NCBI RefSeq assembly: GCF_003149515.1
Contig: NZ_CP029145.1
Span: 930,001-994,000 of the forward strand
DNA: 64,000 nt
Direction: 5' to 3'
From: Hymenobacter nivis
Lineage (GTDB): Bacteria; Bacteroidota; Bacteroidia; Cytophagales; Hymenobacteraceae
The position numbers and the translations under genes are program-made. Below, in pieces: positions 49,766 through 58,303 of this stretch (position 1 is its first letter; every line of letters begins with the position of its first letter). The notes beneath the pieces were generated by a model. It worked only from the letters and a program-made list of their open reading frames with translations. It was not told the origin of the DNA and made no database searches.

Positions 49766-51667
49766 CTACCGCTGGGCCGGCGAAGGCGGGGCCAGCACGG
49801 CCGCGGGCGACACCAGCAACTGGCCGCGGCCTTCGGTGCGCACGGTGGCCAACGGGTCGCGGACGTAGTAGGCCCCGGCTTCCACCACCAGCTGGCCGGC
49901 CACCACCACGCGGGCGTAGCGGCGCAGCTCCAGGGCCCCGCCCCGCTCGATGACCAGCCGGGCGGTAGGCCCGAGGTAGAGCGTGGCCGTGTCGCCGGGC
50001 GCGGCGGCGGCCAGTGCCAGGGCGTGCCCCGCTCCCACCGCCACCCGGGCCGAATCGGTGGGCCGGCTGGAGCCCCGGGCCACGTCGAAACGGCCCCGCA
50101 CGAGGGTAACCGCCCCGCGCACCCGCAGCTCCAGCCGGCCCGGGGCCCACAGCACCGCCGGCAAGGGCGCCCGGACGTCGCCCAGCACCAACGCCGGCGG
50201 CGGACCCGGGGCCCCAGCGGCCGCATTGGGGCCGGGGCCGGTGCGGAACACAGTGGTGCCGCTGAACACCGGGCCCGCCAGCAGCAGCGCCGGGCCCGGG
50301 GCCACCGGGGCCCCGGGCGCGTTCCACTCAAACGTGCAGCCGCGGAAATGAAATGCGGCGGCCGAATCGGCCGCGTCTGCGGCCAGCGGCACGGCGCGCA
50401 GCAAGGCCCCGTGGGTGGCAACAAAGCGGCAGCCGGCGAAGCGCAGGCCGCGGGCGTGGCGATCGGAGAGCAGCAGGCCGGGGCCCAGGGCCGGGCGGCC
50501 GGCGTAGGACCGGTCTTCGAAGGTGCAGCCCACGAAACGCGTGGCCTCAGCGGCCGTGGCGGCGGCGCAGCCGTGCACAAAGGCCCCGTACACCCGGCAG
50601 TTCTCAAACGTAAAGCCCGGCTGCGTTACCCACGCCGACCAGTTGGTGGTGCCCCAAAGCGTACAGTCCACCAGCCGCACGTCGGCCGTGGCGGGGGGGT
50701 GCGAGCCAGCCGGCCGGTCCGAAACCAAGCCCTGGCCACCATTGTCGACGAAGCAGCAGCCCACAAAAGCCAGGTGGGCCACAGTGCCGCCCTCGGGCTC
50801 GACGTCGACGCCCGCGGCGGGGTTCGAGAACAGGACCCGGCCCAGGCCGGCGTTGCGGGCCCGGGCCGTATGGCTGAAGCTGCAATGATCGGCCCGGAAG
50901 CCGTGCACCCCTGTCAGCGAGAGACCCTGGCGGCCGTTGTAGTCGAAAGTGGAGTTTTCGAAGCGGATGTTTTCCCGCGCCGGGTCGGCCAGGCCGGTGG
51001 CCAGGTGGTTGAGCACCTGCGCGCCGTCGCGGCCGAAGTGGTGCACGGCAACCCGGCGCAGCGTCACCCCGCGCGAATCTGTCACGAACACCCCGTCGAA
51101 GGGCAGCTGGATGCCGGTGTCGCCCCAGGCGCCGCCCACCGCCAGCTGCGGGCTGTTGCCGTTGAGGGCCAGATCGGCCACCACCACGTTTTCGCAGCGT
51201 TCCAACCGCACGCACGTCCCGCCGCTGGCCGCGTAGGCCCGATCGGTGAAGTAACCCGGCGGCGGCTGAAACACCCGGCCGGTGGCGGGGTCGAACGAGC
51301 CGTAGCGCAGGCCGGCGGCGTACCGAATCTCAGTGCGGGCGCTGTCAGCGCCCGCCACCGTGAGGTTGCGGCAGCCCACCAGTGGCAGCACATCGGCCCC
51401 CCAGCGGTAGCCGTTAGGACCAACCGCCTGCTGGCCCACCACGTACACGCCCCGCGGAATGAAGAGCAGCGCCGGCGCATCGCCGCCGGGCCCCTGGGCC
51501 CGCTGGTTGAAAAACGCCGCCGCCCGCACAAACGCCGCCTGGTCGTTGGTACGGCCGTCGCCCACCGCCCCGAAGTCCTTTTTCAGGTCTTTGCGCAGCA
51601 TAGCCAAGGGCCCCGGCCGGGGCCCGGCGGCCAGCAGCCCAAGCAGCAAGAAAACGGGGAAGCGCAT
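49766..51667 (-). CDS. Secreted right-handed beta-helix protein
   Basis: 633 residues from ATG 51667. Signal peptide (MRFPVFLLLGLLAAGPRPG), then the pectate-lyase-3-like opening LKKDFGAVGDGRTNDQAAFVRAAAFF, FIPRGVYVVG, and many short strand-turn repeats (VADLALNGNS, ENIRFENSTFDYNGRQGLSLTGVHGF, LAFVGCCFVDNGGQGL, FRGCTFEWN), the pattern of a parallel beta-helix. Such folds bind or cut polysaccharide. No catalytic triad can be named from sequence, so enzyme or binding role is open. Very GC-rich, which produces long antisense reading frames. Confidence 0.82.
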   Translation of the reverse strand: MRFPVFLLLGLLAAGPRPGPLAMLRKDLKKDFGAVGDGRTNDQAAFVRAAAFFNQRAQGPGGDAPALLFIPRGVYVVGQQAVGPNGYRWGADVLPLVGCRNLTVAGADSARTEIRYAAGLRYGSFDPATGRVFQPPPGYFTDRAYAASGGTCVRLERCENVVVADLALNGNSPQLAVGGAWGDTGIQLPFDGVFVTDSRGVTLRRVAVHHFGRDGAQVLNHLATGLADPARENIRFENSTFDYNGRQGLSLTGVHGFRADHCSFSHTARARNAGLGRVLFSNPAAGVDVEPEGGTVAHLAFVGCCFVDNGGQGLVSDRPAGSHPPATADVRLVDCTLWGTTNWSAWVTQPGFTFENCRVYGAFVHGCAAATAAEATRFVGCTFEDRSYAGRPALGPGLLLSDRHARGLRFAGCRFVATHGALLRAVPLAADAADSAAAFHFRGCTFEWNAPGAPVAPGPALLLAGPVFSGTTVFRTGPGPNAAAGAPGPPPALVLGDVRAPLPAVLWAPGRLELRVRGAVTLVRGRFDVARGSSRPTDSARVAVGAGHALALAAAAPGDTATLYLGPTARLVIERGGALELRRYARVVVAGQLVVEAGAYYVRDPLATVRTEGRGQLLVSPAAVLAPPSPAQR

Positions 51668-52094
51668 AGCGAAGCGGCAGCAAGAAACTCGGGGAAAGCC
51701 CAAAGAACGTAGCCCCGGCCCGCCGCGGTGCCAAAAGCCAGCACTTAAGTGTTGAGCCGTTCGCTGGTAGCTACCAGAGTTGTTCCTAAACAGGACTTAC
51801 GCACCGGGGCATCCAGTAGCCCCAACAGGATGGCCCAAACGCCAGGGCCACCGCCACCAGGCTTTTCGCGCTTTCGGAGGTGGGCACGGCAGGCGGCGCG
51901 GCGGCAGCCACCTTCACCGGCTTGTCGGGTTTGGAATAGGTGCTACCAGGCGGGCAGCGCCAGGAAAGCAGCGGCGGGGAGGATGGATGAAAGGCGGCGC
52001 ACGAGGCAGGGAATGGGTAGAATATTCCTTACACGGTGGATTGGGGGCGGGATTAGCTAAATTTCCCAAATTTTGCACAGCACGGCATTTTGTC
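51668..52094. other. Intergenic; possible insertion-sequence scar
   Basis: About 430 bases without a supported gene. Contains AGGACTTACGCA near 51793, a word common at transposon ends, but no partner end was found. Confidence 0.35.
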
Positions 52095-52102
52095 TACCTT
52101 TA
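52095..52102 (+). promoter_or_regulatory. Near-consensus -7 box (TACCTTTA) of hicA
   Basis: One base off TAnnTTTG, 27 bases before the GTG chosen for hicA. Confidence 0.4.
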
Positions 52103-52129
52103 GCAACCAAAATTCAGGTGCATTGGTTA

Positions 52130-52378
52130 GTGGCCCAACTCGATAAACTGCGGGCCCGGCTCTGTGCCAAGCCCAAGGATTTTACTTGGGACGAGCTGGT
52201 GAAGCTGTTGGCGGCTTTCGGCTTCGAGGCCCTGGGCAAGGGCAAAACGGCGGGCAGCCGCCGGCAATTTTTCAATCCGGCGACCCAGGTTGCCATCAGT
52301 ATGCACAAACCGCATCCGGGCAACATTCTCAAAGAATACCAACTCAAGGAAATTATCACCCTGCTGGGCATTTGCTGA
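52130..52378 (+). CDS. hicA: HicA-family mRNA interferase toxin
   Basis: 82 residues from GTG 52130. Double-stranded-RNA-binding-like fold that cuts mRNA. Matches the longer HicA form: LDKLRARLCAKPKDFTWDELVKLLAAFGFEALGKGKTAGSRRQFFNPA, then the catalytic His in ISMHKPHPGNILKEYQLKEIITLL. GTG 52118 is an alternative start, four codons longer. HicB follows by 28 bases, as usual for hicAB. Intact. Confidence 0.9.
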   Translation: MAQLDKLRARLCAKPKDFTWDELVKLLAAFGFEALGKGKTAGSRRQFFNPATQVAISMHKPHPGNILKEYQLKEIITLLGIC

Positions 52379-52406
52379 CTTTCCGCTACTTTATCCTTAT
52401 TCACTC

Positions 52407-52748
52407 ATGGAAAACGGACTCATCTATAAAAGCTACGTCGGCTCGGTACAGTACAATGCGACCGATGAGATTTTCCACGGCAAAATCGAAGCCATCACCG
52501 ATTTGGTGACGTTTGAGGCCGATTCGGCCAAGCAGCTCCGGCCCGAGTTTGAGCAGGCTGTGGACGATTATCTGGCGCTGTGCGCCGCGGTAGGCAAGGC
52601 CCCCAACAAGACCTTCACGGGCAGCTTCAACGTGCGCCTGGGCCCCGAGTTACACCGCAAAGCCGCGCTGGTTTCTACGGGCCGAGGCATCAGTCTCAAC
52701 CAACTGGTGAGCCAGGCCGTCCGCCAATTTGTGACGCAAGGTGAATGA
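52407..52748 (+). CDS. hicB: HicB-family antitoxin
   Basis: 113 residues from ATG 52407. N-terminal partial RNase H-like domain (YKSYVGSVQYNATDEIFHGKIEAITDLVTFEADSAKQLRPEFEQAVDDYLALC) and a C-terminal ribbon-helix-helix-type segment (KTFTGSFNVRLGPELHRKAALVSTGRGISLNQLVSQAVRQFV), which would bind DNA and repress the operon. Neutralises HicA. The next gene begins 3 bases after the stop, on the same transcript. Confidence 0.92.
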   Translation: MENGLIYKSYVGSVQYNATDEIFHGKIEAITDLVTFEADSAKQLRPEFEQAVDDYLALCAAVGKAPNKTFTGSFNVRLGPELHRKAALVSTGRGISLNQLVSQAVRQFVTQGE

Positions 52749-52751
52749 GTC

Positions 52752-53438
52752 ATGGCTATCAAACCCATCTGCACCGAGGCTGACTATCGCGCTACACTGG
52801 CCCGCGTAGAAGCCATCTTTTTGGCTCAACCCGGCAAACCGGAATTTGACGAGTTGGATACTCTTACTATGACTATCGAAGCCTACGAGGCCCAGCACTA
52901 TGCCATTCCCAAACCTGTAGAGCACGAGTTCAATCAGACAAACACAGGTCCTATAATTGGCTATCTGGCTTTACTCGGACTGTTTTTTTGCGTCTGTACC
53001 TTAGTAGGATGCCATGTACCGCGCACAATTCATGTCACGAGCTATACTCAGGGCAAAAAGTTAGCGGCGGGATACGAGCGGTACTATACCCCACGTCAAA
53101 GGGCCACTTGTTGGCTGGGGCCGCCGCCCGCATCCTGCACCCGTCTGCGGCGAACGAATCCTACCAAACAAGCCATTATATTGGGCCAAGTCGATGAAAT
53201 ATTGGAGAATGGAGGATTGATACCCGCTCCTGTCACCCTTATCAAAATCGACCAATTCCGCACATCTGCCGATGCAGCAGGGCGGTATGTACAGGTAGTA
53301 AGCCCGGGCCGGCACACCGTACAGGCAGGATGGATAGGGCTACTCTGGTCGAAAGCGCCACCGTTACAGATTGCGCAAGGCGATTCCGTGCGCATCAATT
53401 TTCAGCTGATGCCCGATTTTAGGCCCCTGATAGATTAA
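52752..53438 (+). CDS. Chimera: HigA-like N-terminus joined to a lipoprotein-like domain
   Basis: 228 residues in one frame. Residues 1-60 (MAIKPICTEADYRATLARVE, then LAQPGKPEFDELDTLTMTIEAYEAQHYAIP) match the N-terminal leader of HigA-type antitoxins (the helix before the HTH), but the HTH itself is missing. Residues 65-90 are a hydrophobic segment with a lipobox-like end (LLGLFFCVCTLVGCHVP), followed by a 140-residue extracytoplasmic domain of the kind found in small Hymenobacter lipoproteins (PVTLIKIDQFRTSADAAGRYVQVVSPGRHTVQAGW). Likely a truncated antitoxin read into, or fused by deletion with, a lipoprotein gene. Placement 3 bases after hicB suggests cotranscription. Confidence 0.6.
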   Translation: MAIKPICTEADYRATLARVEAIFLAQPGKPEFDELDTLTMTIEAYEAQHYAIPKPVEHEFNQTNTGPIIGYLALLGLFFCVCTLVGCHVPRTIHVTSYTQGKKLAAGYERYYTPRQRATCWLGPPPASCTRLRRTNPTKQAIILGQVDEILENGGLIPAPVTLIKIDQFRTSADAAGRYVQVVSPGRHTVQAGWIGLLWSKAPPLQIAQGDSVRINFQLMPDFRPLID

Positions 53439-53521
53439 GGCCGTCATTTTTCGCTGGTATCCCCACCACACATTCCCCCTTTTCGTTGTTACCCTTCGTA
53501 ACGAAATCAACCCGCTTTCTT

Positions 53522-55507
53522 TTGACTGAAACTACCCTCCCCCCCACCGACCCTTACGCCATCGAGAAAGAGCTGCGCCAGGTGCAGGCCCTGATGAAGC
53601 TGGAACAGCAGGAAGACCTGGTGCAGTTCAAGCTCAAAAACGCCAAGGCCAGCATTCAGGAGCGCCAGCAGCGGGGCCTCACCTGGTACCCGGTCACCAT
53701 CACCAAGGAAGACGTGGGCTTCGGCGGCAAGGTGGTACTGGAGCTGGAGCGCCCCGCCGGCCAGCAGGGCCTGCACCTGTTTCAGGTGGGCAAAAACGCC
53801 TCGCTGTTTGGCAACGTGGCCGGGCGCGCGGCCACCGACCGGCCTACCCTGAGCGGCGTGATTACCAGCGTGCGGCGCAACAAGCTACTGCTGGCCACCA
53901 CCAAGGAAGACCTGCCCGACTGGGTGACCGAGGGCCACAAGCTGGGCATCGACCTCACCTTCGACGAGGTGAGCTACCGCGAGATGGACTACGCCCTGGG
54001 CAAGGTGATGGGGGCCTACGGCGACCGCCTGGCCGAGCTGCGCGACATCCTGCTGGGGGCCCGGCCCGCCCGCTTCCGCGCCGAGAAAGCCGACGATATT
54101 TTTTACCCCAGCCCGCTGAACGATTCGCAGCAAGCCGCCGTGCGCCACGTGCTGGCGGCGCAGGACGTGGCCATCGTGCACGGCCCCCCTGGCACGGGCA
54201 AAACCACGACGCTGGTGCAGGCCATTCTGGAAACCATCCGGCGCGAACGGCGGGTGCTTGTCTGCGCGCCCAGCAATACGGCCGTAGATTTACTGACCGA
54301 AAAGCTGGCCGAGCGCGGCGTGAACGTCATCCGCATGGGCAACCCCTCGCGGGTGTCGGACCTGCTGCTCGAGCACACGCTCGACGCCCAGGTAATGGCC
54401 CACAAGAGCTACAACGAGCTGCGCAGTATGCGCCAAACGGCCGAGCAATACCGCGAAACGGCCGGCAAGCACGTACGCAACTTTGGTTGGGAAGAGCAGC
54501 AGCAGCGCCGCATGCTGAAGGAAGAAGCCCGGGCCCTGCACCAGGCCGCCGACGATTTGGAGCGCTACATCACGGAGGATTTGCTGGAGCAGGTGCAGGT
54601 GATTACCTGCACGCTGGTGGGGGCCTCCAACCGCAACATTCGCCACCTCACCTACGAGACGGTGTTCATCGATGAGGCCGCCCAGGCCCTGGAACCCGGC
54701 TGCTGGATTCCCATCAGCAAGGCCAAGCGCGTGGTACTGGCCGGCGACCACCACCAGCTGCCACCAACAGTGAAAAGCGAGAAAGCCGGGGCCCTGCGCG
54801 AAACGCTGTTCGAGAAAGCCATCAAGCGCCAGCCCGCCGCGGCCCGGATGCTGACGGTGCAGTACCGCATGCACGAGCAAATCATGCAGTTCAGCTCCGA
54901 CCAGTTTTACGACGGCAAACTGACGGCCTACGCCACCGTGCGCCACGCCGGCCTGGAGAACTACGACCTGCGCTTCGCCCCCGACCTGCCGGTGGAATTC
55001 CTCGACACGGCCGGCTTCGGCTTCACCGAAATCACCATCCCCGAAAGCCGCTCGACGGCCAACCCCGAGGAGGCCGACTTGCTACTCAAGCGCTTAGCCC
55101 AATTGCTGGAGCCCTACGACCCCGCCGACCACGAGGACGACCTGCTCAGCATCGGCGTGATTGCACCGTACCGCGCCCAAATCAATTACCTGAAGGACGC
55201 AGTGGAGGAAAACGACGAGCTGAACGGACTCATGACTCATCGGATGCTCAGCATCGGCACCGTCGATTCGTTCCAGGGCCAGGAGCGCGACATCATCGCC
55301 ATCAGCCTGACACGCAGCAATAACCACGGCGAAATCGGCTTCCTGAGCGACGTGCGCCGCATGAACGTGGGCATGACCCGCGCCCGCCGCAAGCTGCTGC
55401 TCGTGGGCGACTCCAGCACGCTCAGCGCCAACCCGTTCTTCAAACGGCTGCTGGCCTACATCGAAAGCATCGGCGGCTACCGCACCGCTTGGGAAATGCA
55501 GGATTAG
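53522..55507 (+). CDS. IGHMBP2/Upf1-like superfamily 1 helicase
   Basis: About 661 residues from TTG 53522. SF1B DNA/RNA helicase of the IGHMBP2 type. N-terminal OB/stalk region (TWYPVTITKEDVGFGGKVVLELERP, LPDWVTEGHKLGIDLTFDE), Walker A GPPGTGKTTT near 221, CAPSNTAVDLL, DEAAQALEP (motif II), LAGDHHQLPPTV (III), QYRMHEQIM (IV), TVDSFQGQERDII (V), MTRARRKLLLVGD (VI). Residues about 300-340 hold a helical insert. A TTG at 53486 is an alternative start. Cytosolic; role in nucleic-acid repair or RNA turnover is inferred from the family. Confidence 0.9.
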   Translation: MTETTLPPTDPYAIEKELRQVQALMKLEQQEDLVQFKLKNAKASIQERQQRGLTWYPVTITKEDVGFGGKVVLELERPAGQQGLHLFQVGKNASLFGNVAGRAATDRPTLSGVITSVRRNKLLLATTKEDLPDWVTEGHKLGIDLTFDEVSYREMDYALGKVMGAYGDRLAELRDILLGARPARFRAEKADDIFYPSPLNDSQQAAVRHVLAAQDVAIVHGPPGTGKTTTLVQAILETIRRERRVLVCAPSNTAVDLLTEKLAERGVNVIRMGNPSRVSDLLLEHTLDAQVMAHKSYNELRSMRQTAEQYRETAGKHVRNFGWEEQQQRRMLKEEARALHQAADDLERYITEDLLEQVQVITCTLVGASNRNIRHLTYETVFIDEAAQALEPGCWIPISKAKRVVLAGDHHQLPPTVKSEKAGALRETLFEKAIKRQPAAARMLTVQYRMHEQIMQFSSDQFYDGKLTAYATVRHAGLENYDLRFAPDLPVEFLDTAGFGFTEITIPESRSTANPEEADLLLKRLAQLLEPYDPADHEDDLLSIGVIAPYRAQINYLKDAVEENDELNGLMTHRMLSIGTVDSFQGQERDIIAISLTRSNNHGEIGFLSDVRRMNVGMTRARRKLLLVGDSSTLSANPFFKRLLAYIESIGGYRTAWEMQD

Positions 55508-55563
55508 GGCCCCGACCTAAAATACTCCCCAGGCAGGGCGATTACCCAGGCACACCCATTTCT

Positions 55564-55900
55564 GTGGCCCCATCTTTTTCCGCATCCCCCGGCCCTTCCC
55601 AGCCCAGCCCACAGGGCTTCCAAAACATTATGCTCGTGCACGGCGCGTTGGTGGACGGCTCCGGCTGGGCCAAAACTATTCCGCTGCTGAAAGTCGAAGG
55701 CTACCGCGTGACGGCGGCACAAAACCCGCTGACCTGGCTGGCCGAGGACCGTACCGTGAACCCCGACATGCAGCATGCTATTGCGCAGAAAATTAATGCC
55801 ACGACACGCACGGTGCCCGGCAGCCACCTATTTTGTCATAATGCAGCCGGCGCTGGTGGCCGCCGCCATCATCGAAGCCACGCGGCAGATTAGTGCTTAA
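55564..55900 (+). pseudogene. Alpha/beta hydrolase with internal deletion and frameshift
   Basis: The N-terminal piece (QNIMLVHGALVDGSGWAKTIPLL and GYRVTAAQNPLT) runs straight into the C-terminal piece (WLAEDRTVNPDMQHAIAQKI), losing the roughly 130-residue middle with the nucleophile elbow. After GSHLF the frame shifts: the expected tail (QPALVAAAIIEATRQISA) is readable in the next frame to TAA 55898-55900. The DRTVNP and SH motifs of the esterase family are otherwise kept. Two lesions make it non-functional. Confidence 0.7.
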
Positions 55901-56014
55901 CCGCACGCAGCCAGCGCCTACAAAACGAGCCCCACCTTCCCGCCGGTGAAAACTGGCGGGGAGGTAGGGCCCGTTTTGGGTAAGGGCGGCGGCAATGCTA
56001 CGCCCCGGCCCGCG

Positions 56015-57157
56015 CTACTTCAAGTCGATGACCGACTCGGTGTGCGGAGCGTCGGACTTCTTGTTGACGAAGTGCTTACTAGGGTCGTCGTAGTTGGAGA
56101 TAATCAGCTGCTTGCCTTTGAGCAGCACTTCAGCCGGCTGGTCGAGCAGGCCGTTGGCCCCATCGGTATCGCCGTTGCGCGAGAGCACCGTGTGGGCCCC
56201 GCTTTTCAGGCCCACCACGTCGATGGCGTTGAGGCGCGAACTGCAAACGTAGGCCTTGTCGGTTTTACGGTCGATGACCAGACCATCGATGCACGGAATT
56301 TTCGCACCCTGCACGGTCACTACTTCCTGGCTGGCGTAGGTGCCGTCGGGCTTCAGCTTCACCCGGTAGAGCTTGCCGTCGCCGTACGAGCCGGTGTAGA
56401 GGTTGCCCTGGCTATCGTAGTCGATGCCGTCGGCCCCGTTGTCCACTTCCGTCTCGTTCACGGCCGTCGTGAACTGAGCCAGCACGTGCGGGTCCTTGGT
56501 TTTGGGCACGAGGTGGATGGTGCCGGGCTTGCTCAACTCAGCCAAGGTGAAGTGCATAATAGCGCTGCCCTTGTCGTCGCTGGGCATGTCCCACTGGCTA
56601 TCAGTCACGTACAGGTCGTTACCTTTCCACACCACGCCGTTGGCCAAAGCAAATTTGTCCACCACCGTTTCGATGGCTCCGGGCTTGCCGCCCGTCATGC
56701 GCACCCGCATCAGGCGCGATTTAAAATCCTTACTGTTTTCGTACTGGTTTTCGGCGTAGTACAGGTTACCGTCGGGGCCCAAAGCCAAGTCCATGGGGGC
56801 AGCTTTTTTGGTAGTCGGCTCCACGGGCAGGTTGTTGATGAACGGCTGGTAGCCGTTGGCCGTCAGCTCCACGATGCGCGCCGGGTACTGGTTATCGGCC
56901 AGATTAGGAATCGACAAAAACACCCGGCCGTCGGGGGCCAGGGCCAGGCCATCGGGCGTATTCAGCGAGTCAGGGAAGGTGGCGAGCAGGCGGGGCGTGG
57001 CGCCGATGCGGGCCGTATCGGCCTTCTTAATGGCGTCGGCGGTTTGGTCGGTGGCCTTGGCATCGGCATTCTTTTTGGCCGATTGCTGAGGCCCGCAACT
57101 GGAGAGCAGGGTGCCGCTGGTGAGCACGGCCGCCCAAATGGATGGTGAAATTTTCAT
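56015..57157 (-). CDS. SMP-30/gluconolactonase-like lipoprotein
   Basis: 380 residues. Lipobox LLSSC at about 17-21, so anchored in a membrane. A Lys/Ala/Asp-rich linker (to about 50) leads to a six-bladed propeller: LNTPDGLALAPDGRVFLSIPN, PMDLALGPDGNLYYAENQY, FALANGVVWKGNDLYVTDSQ, NGADGIDYDSQGNLYTGSYGDGKLYRV, IDGLVIDRKTDKAYVCSSRLNAIDVV. The Gly-Ile-Asp-Tyr-Asp and N-G-V motifs fit SMP-30 metal sites. Likely a lactonase or sugar-binding protein at the envelope; substrate unknown. Single gene. Confidence 0.82.
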   Translation of the reverse strand: MKISPSIWAAVLTSGTLLSSCGPQQSAKKNADAKATDQTADAIKKADTARIGATPRLLATFPDSLNTPDGLALAPDGRVFLSIPNLADNQYPARIVELTANGYQPFINNLPVEPTTKKAAPMDLALGPDGNLYYAENQYENSKDFKSRLMRVRMTGGKPGAIETVVDKFALANGVVWKGNDLYVTDSQWDMPSDDKGSAIMHFTLAELSKPGTIHLVPKTKDPHVLAQFTTAVNETEVDNGADGIDYDSQGNLYTGSYGDGKLYRVKLKPDGTYASQEVVTVQGAKIPCIDGLVIDRKTDKAYVCSSRLNAIDVVGLKSGAHTVLSRNGDTDGANGLLDQPAEVLLKGKQLIISNYDDPSKHFVNKKSDAPHTESVIDLK

Positions 57158-57239
57158 TTAATCTTCAGAATGACAATGAGTTAATTGTACGTCTTTCACT
57201 GACCCGCCGTTATTGTTCAGCTTGCATATTTTTTGGGAT

Positions 57240-57294
57240 GAGCCGTAGTAAAAAGCCCTTCAGCCAATGGCTGAAGGGCTTTTTACTACGGCTC
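57240..57294. terminator. 27-bp perfect terminator hairpin
   Basis: Arms 57240-57266 and 57268-57294 (GAGCCGTAGTAAAAAGCCCT and on) perfectly complementary, A5/T5 inside the stem. It follows the 3' end of the catalase remnant on the minus strand and precedes the lipoprotein gene. Confidence 0.9.
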
Positions 57295-57421
57295 AGGGCC
57301 CCGTCACAGGCAGTTAGTTAGCGCCGTGCGGGGTCTTATCCAAGGCTGGGGCCGACGCGTAGTCGTGCTTGCCGCTGCGGTCGCCATTGTAGCGGCAGTT
57401 GTGGTTCCCCTTACCGTTGGA

Positions 57422-57733
57422 TTAGCCGATACTATGGATAGTATGGTCATCGTCCAGCTTCACGCCCAGGCCGTCGGCTACGCCGCGGCCGGGTTTCTCG
57501 TCCACCTTCAGCCACGGCGCCGGCTGGCGCTTGGTAATGGTTTACTAGGGGCCCCTCGATGCCGTCTACGTGGCCCACGATGTTCTTAATTGTGTCTCCC
57601 TGGGCTTTTGCACCCAGCAGGCGGAACGGGTCGCCAGGCTGGGTGTAGTGGTCGTCGTCGCCGGGGGCGTTGCGGTCAAAGCGGGCGGCGTGGATAGCCT
57701 CAATGAGGTAGGCATAGTTGCCCGCATCACTCC
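57422..57733 (-). pseudogene. C-terminal remnant of a catalase
   Basis: Minus-strand reading NYAYLIEAIHAARFD, then DDDHYTQPGDPFRLLGAKAQGDTIKNIV and, after a one-base shift, RQPAPWLKVDEKPGRGVADGLGVKLDD, ending at TAA 57422-57424. The order QPG-x-RL, then TI-NIV, then GVA-GLG is that of the C-terminal part of clade-3 catalases. The N-terminal catalytic and haem-binding regions are gone, and a frameshift follows GIEGPLV. It abuts the lipoprotein pseudogene. Confidence 0.6.
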
Positions 57734-58279
57734 TTACCTTTCGTCTGGCAACTCGTAGCGCACGGCCATCAGGTGGCCCTGACCATCGGTGTGATCTTCG
57801 TGCAGTTCAAACGGCAATTGCTTGCCGGCGGGACTCGTCCAGGTGCCCGTGAGTACCGCACCGGCAAACTGACTGGCCTCCCAGCGCCCAGTGAGCGTGC
57901 CGGGGCGCGTTGTGTCAGCTTCTGCCAGCACCAGGGACCGCTGCGGATAAAATGGCCGGAGGCCGTGCAGCACCAATAGGCCGGCTGGGTGCCGGTCGTA
58001 GGTATAGCTGCCTTCGCATACAGTAGCAGCATTGCGCGAATTATCGATCGGCCCGATAGTTAGTTCCACCGTCACGGGCTGGCCGCCTACGGTGCCCCGA
58101 TAGCAATGGTAGCCAGTAAAGAGCGGCTTATCCGCTCGCTCAACCGTGCTGGTATCTTTGGAAACAACGGCCAGAGCCTACCCGGCAGCGGCAGTCGGAG
58201 TGGTTTTGTCGGGGGCAGTGTGGCAGCTGGCCAGCAAGGACACGGCATCGCTCAGCAGTGTAAAGCAGAGGTTTTTCAC
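57734..58279 (-). pseudogene. Lipoprotein gene with one in-frame stop
   Basis: From GTG 58279 the frame reads a signal peptide with lipobox LLASC, a short Thr/Ala linker, then TAG about codon 35, and continues open for another 145 codons (LFTGYHCYRGTVGGQPVTVELTIGPID, YTYDRHPAGLLVLHGLRPFYP, ATGTW-like LTGTWTSPAGKQLPFELHED) to the stop at 57734. The part after the stop is protein-like with regular spacing of strands and no other lesion. Either a recent nonsense mutation or a sequencing error. Family unknown. Confidence 0.55.
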
Positions 58280-58303
58280 GCGCCGAAACTACGGCCAGGC
58301 TTG

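Noticed and set aside
50024..51712. A 562-codon plus-strand frame
   Set aside because: Antisense to the beta-helix gene, whose signal peptide and repeats are clear; composition is typical of a shadow frame.
51786..51810. AGGACTTACGCA-type transposon end
   Set aside because: No partner end or transposase remnant within reach; could be chance.
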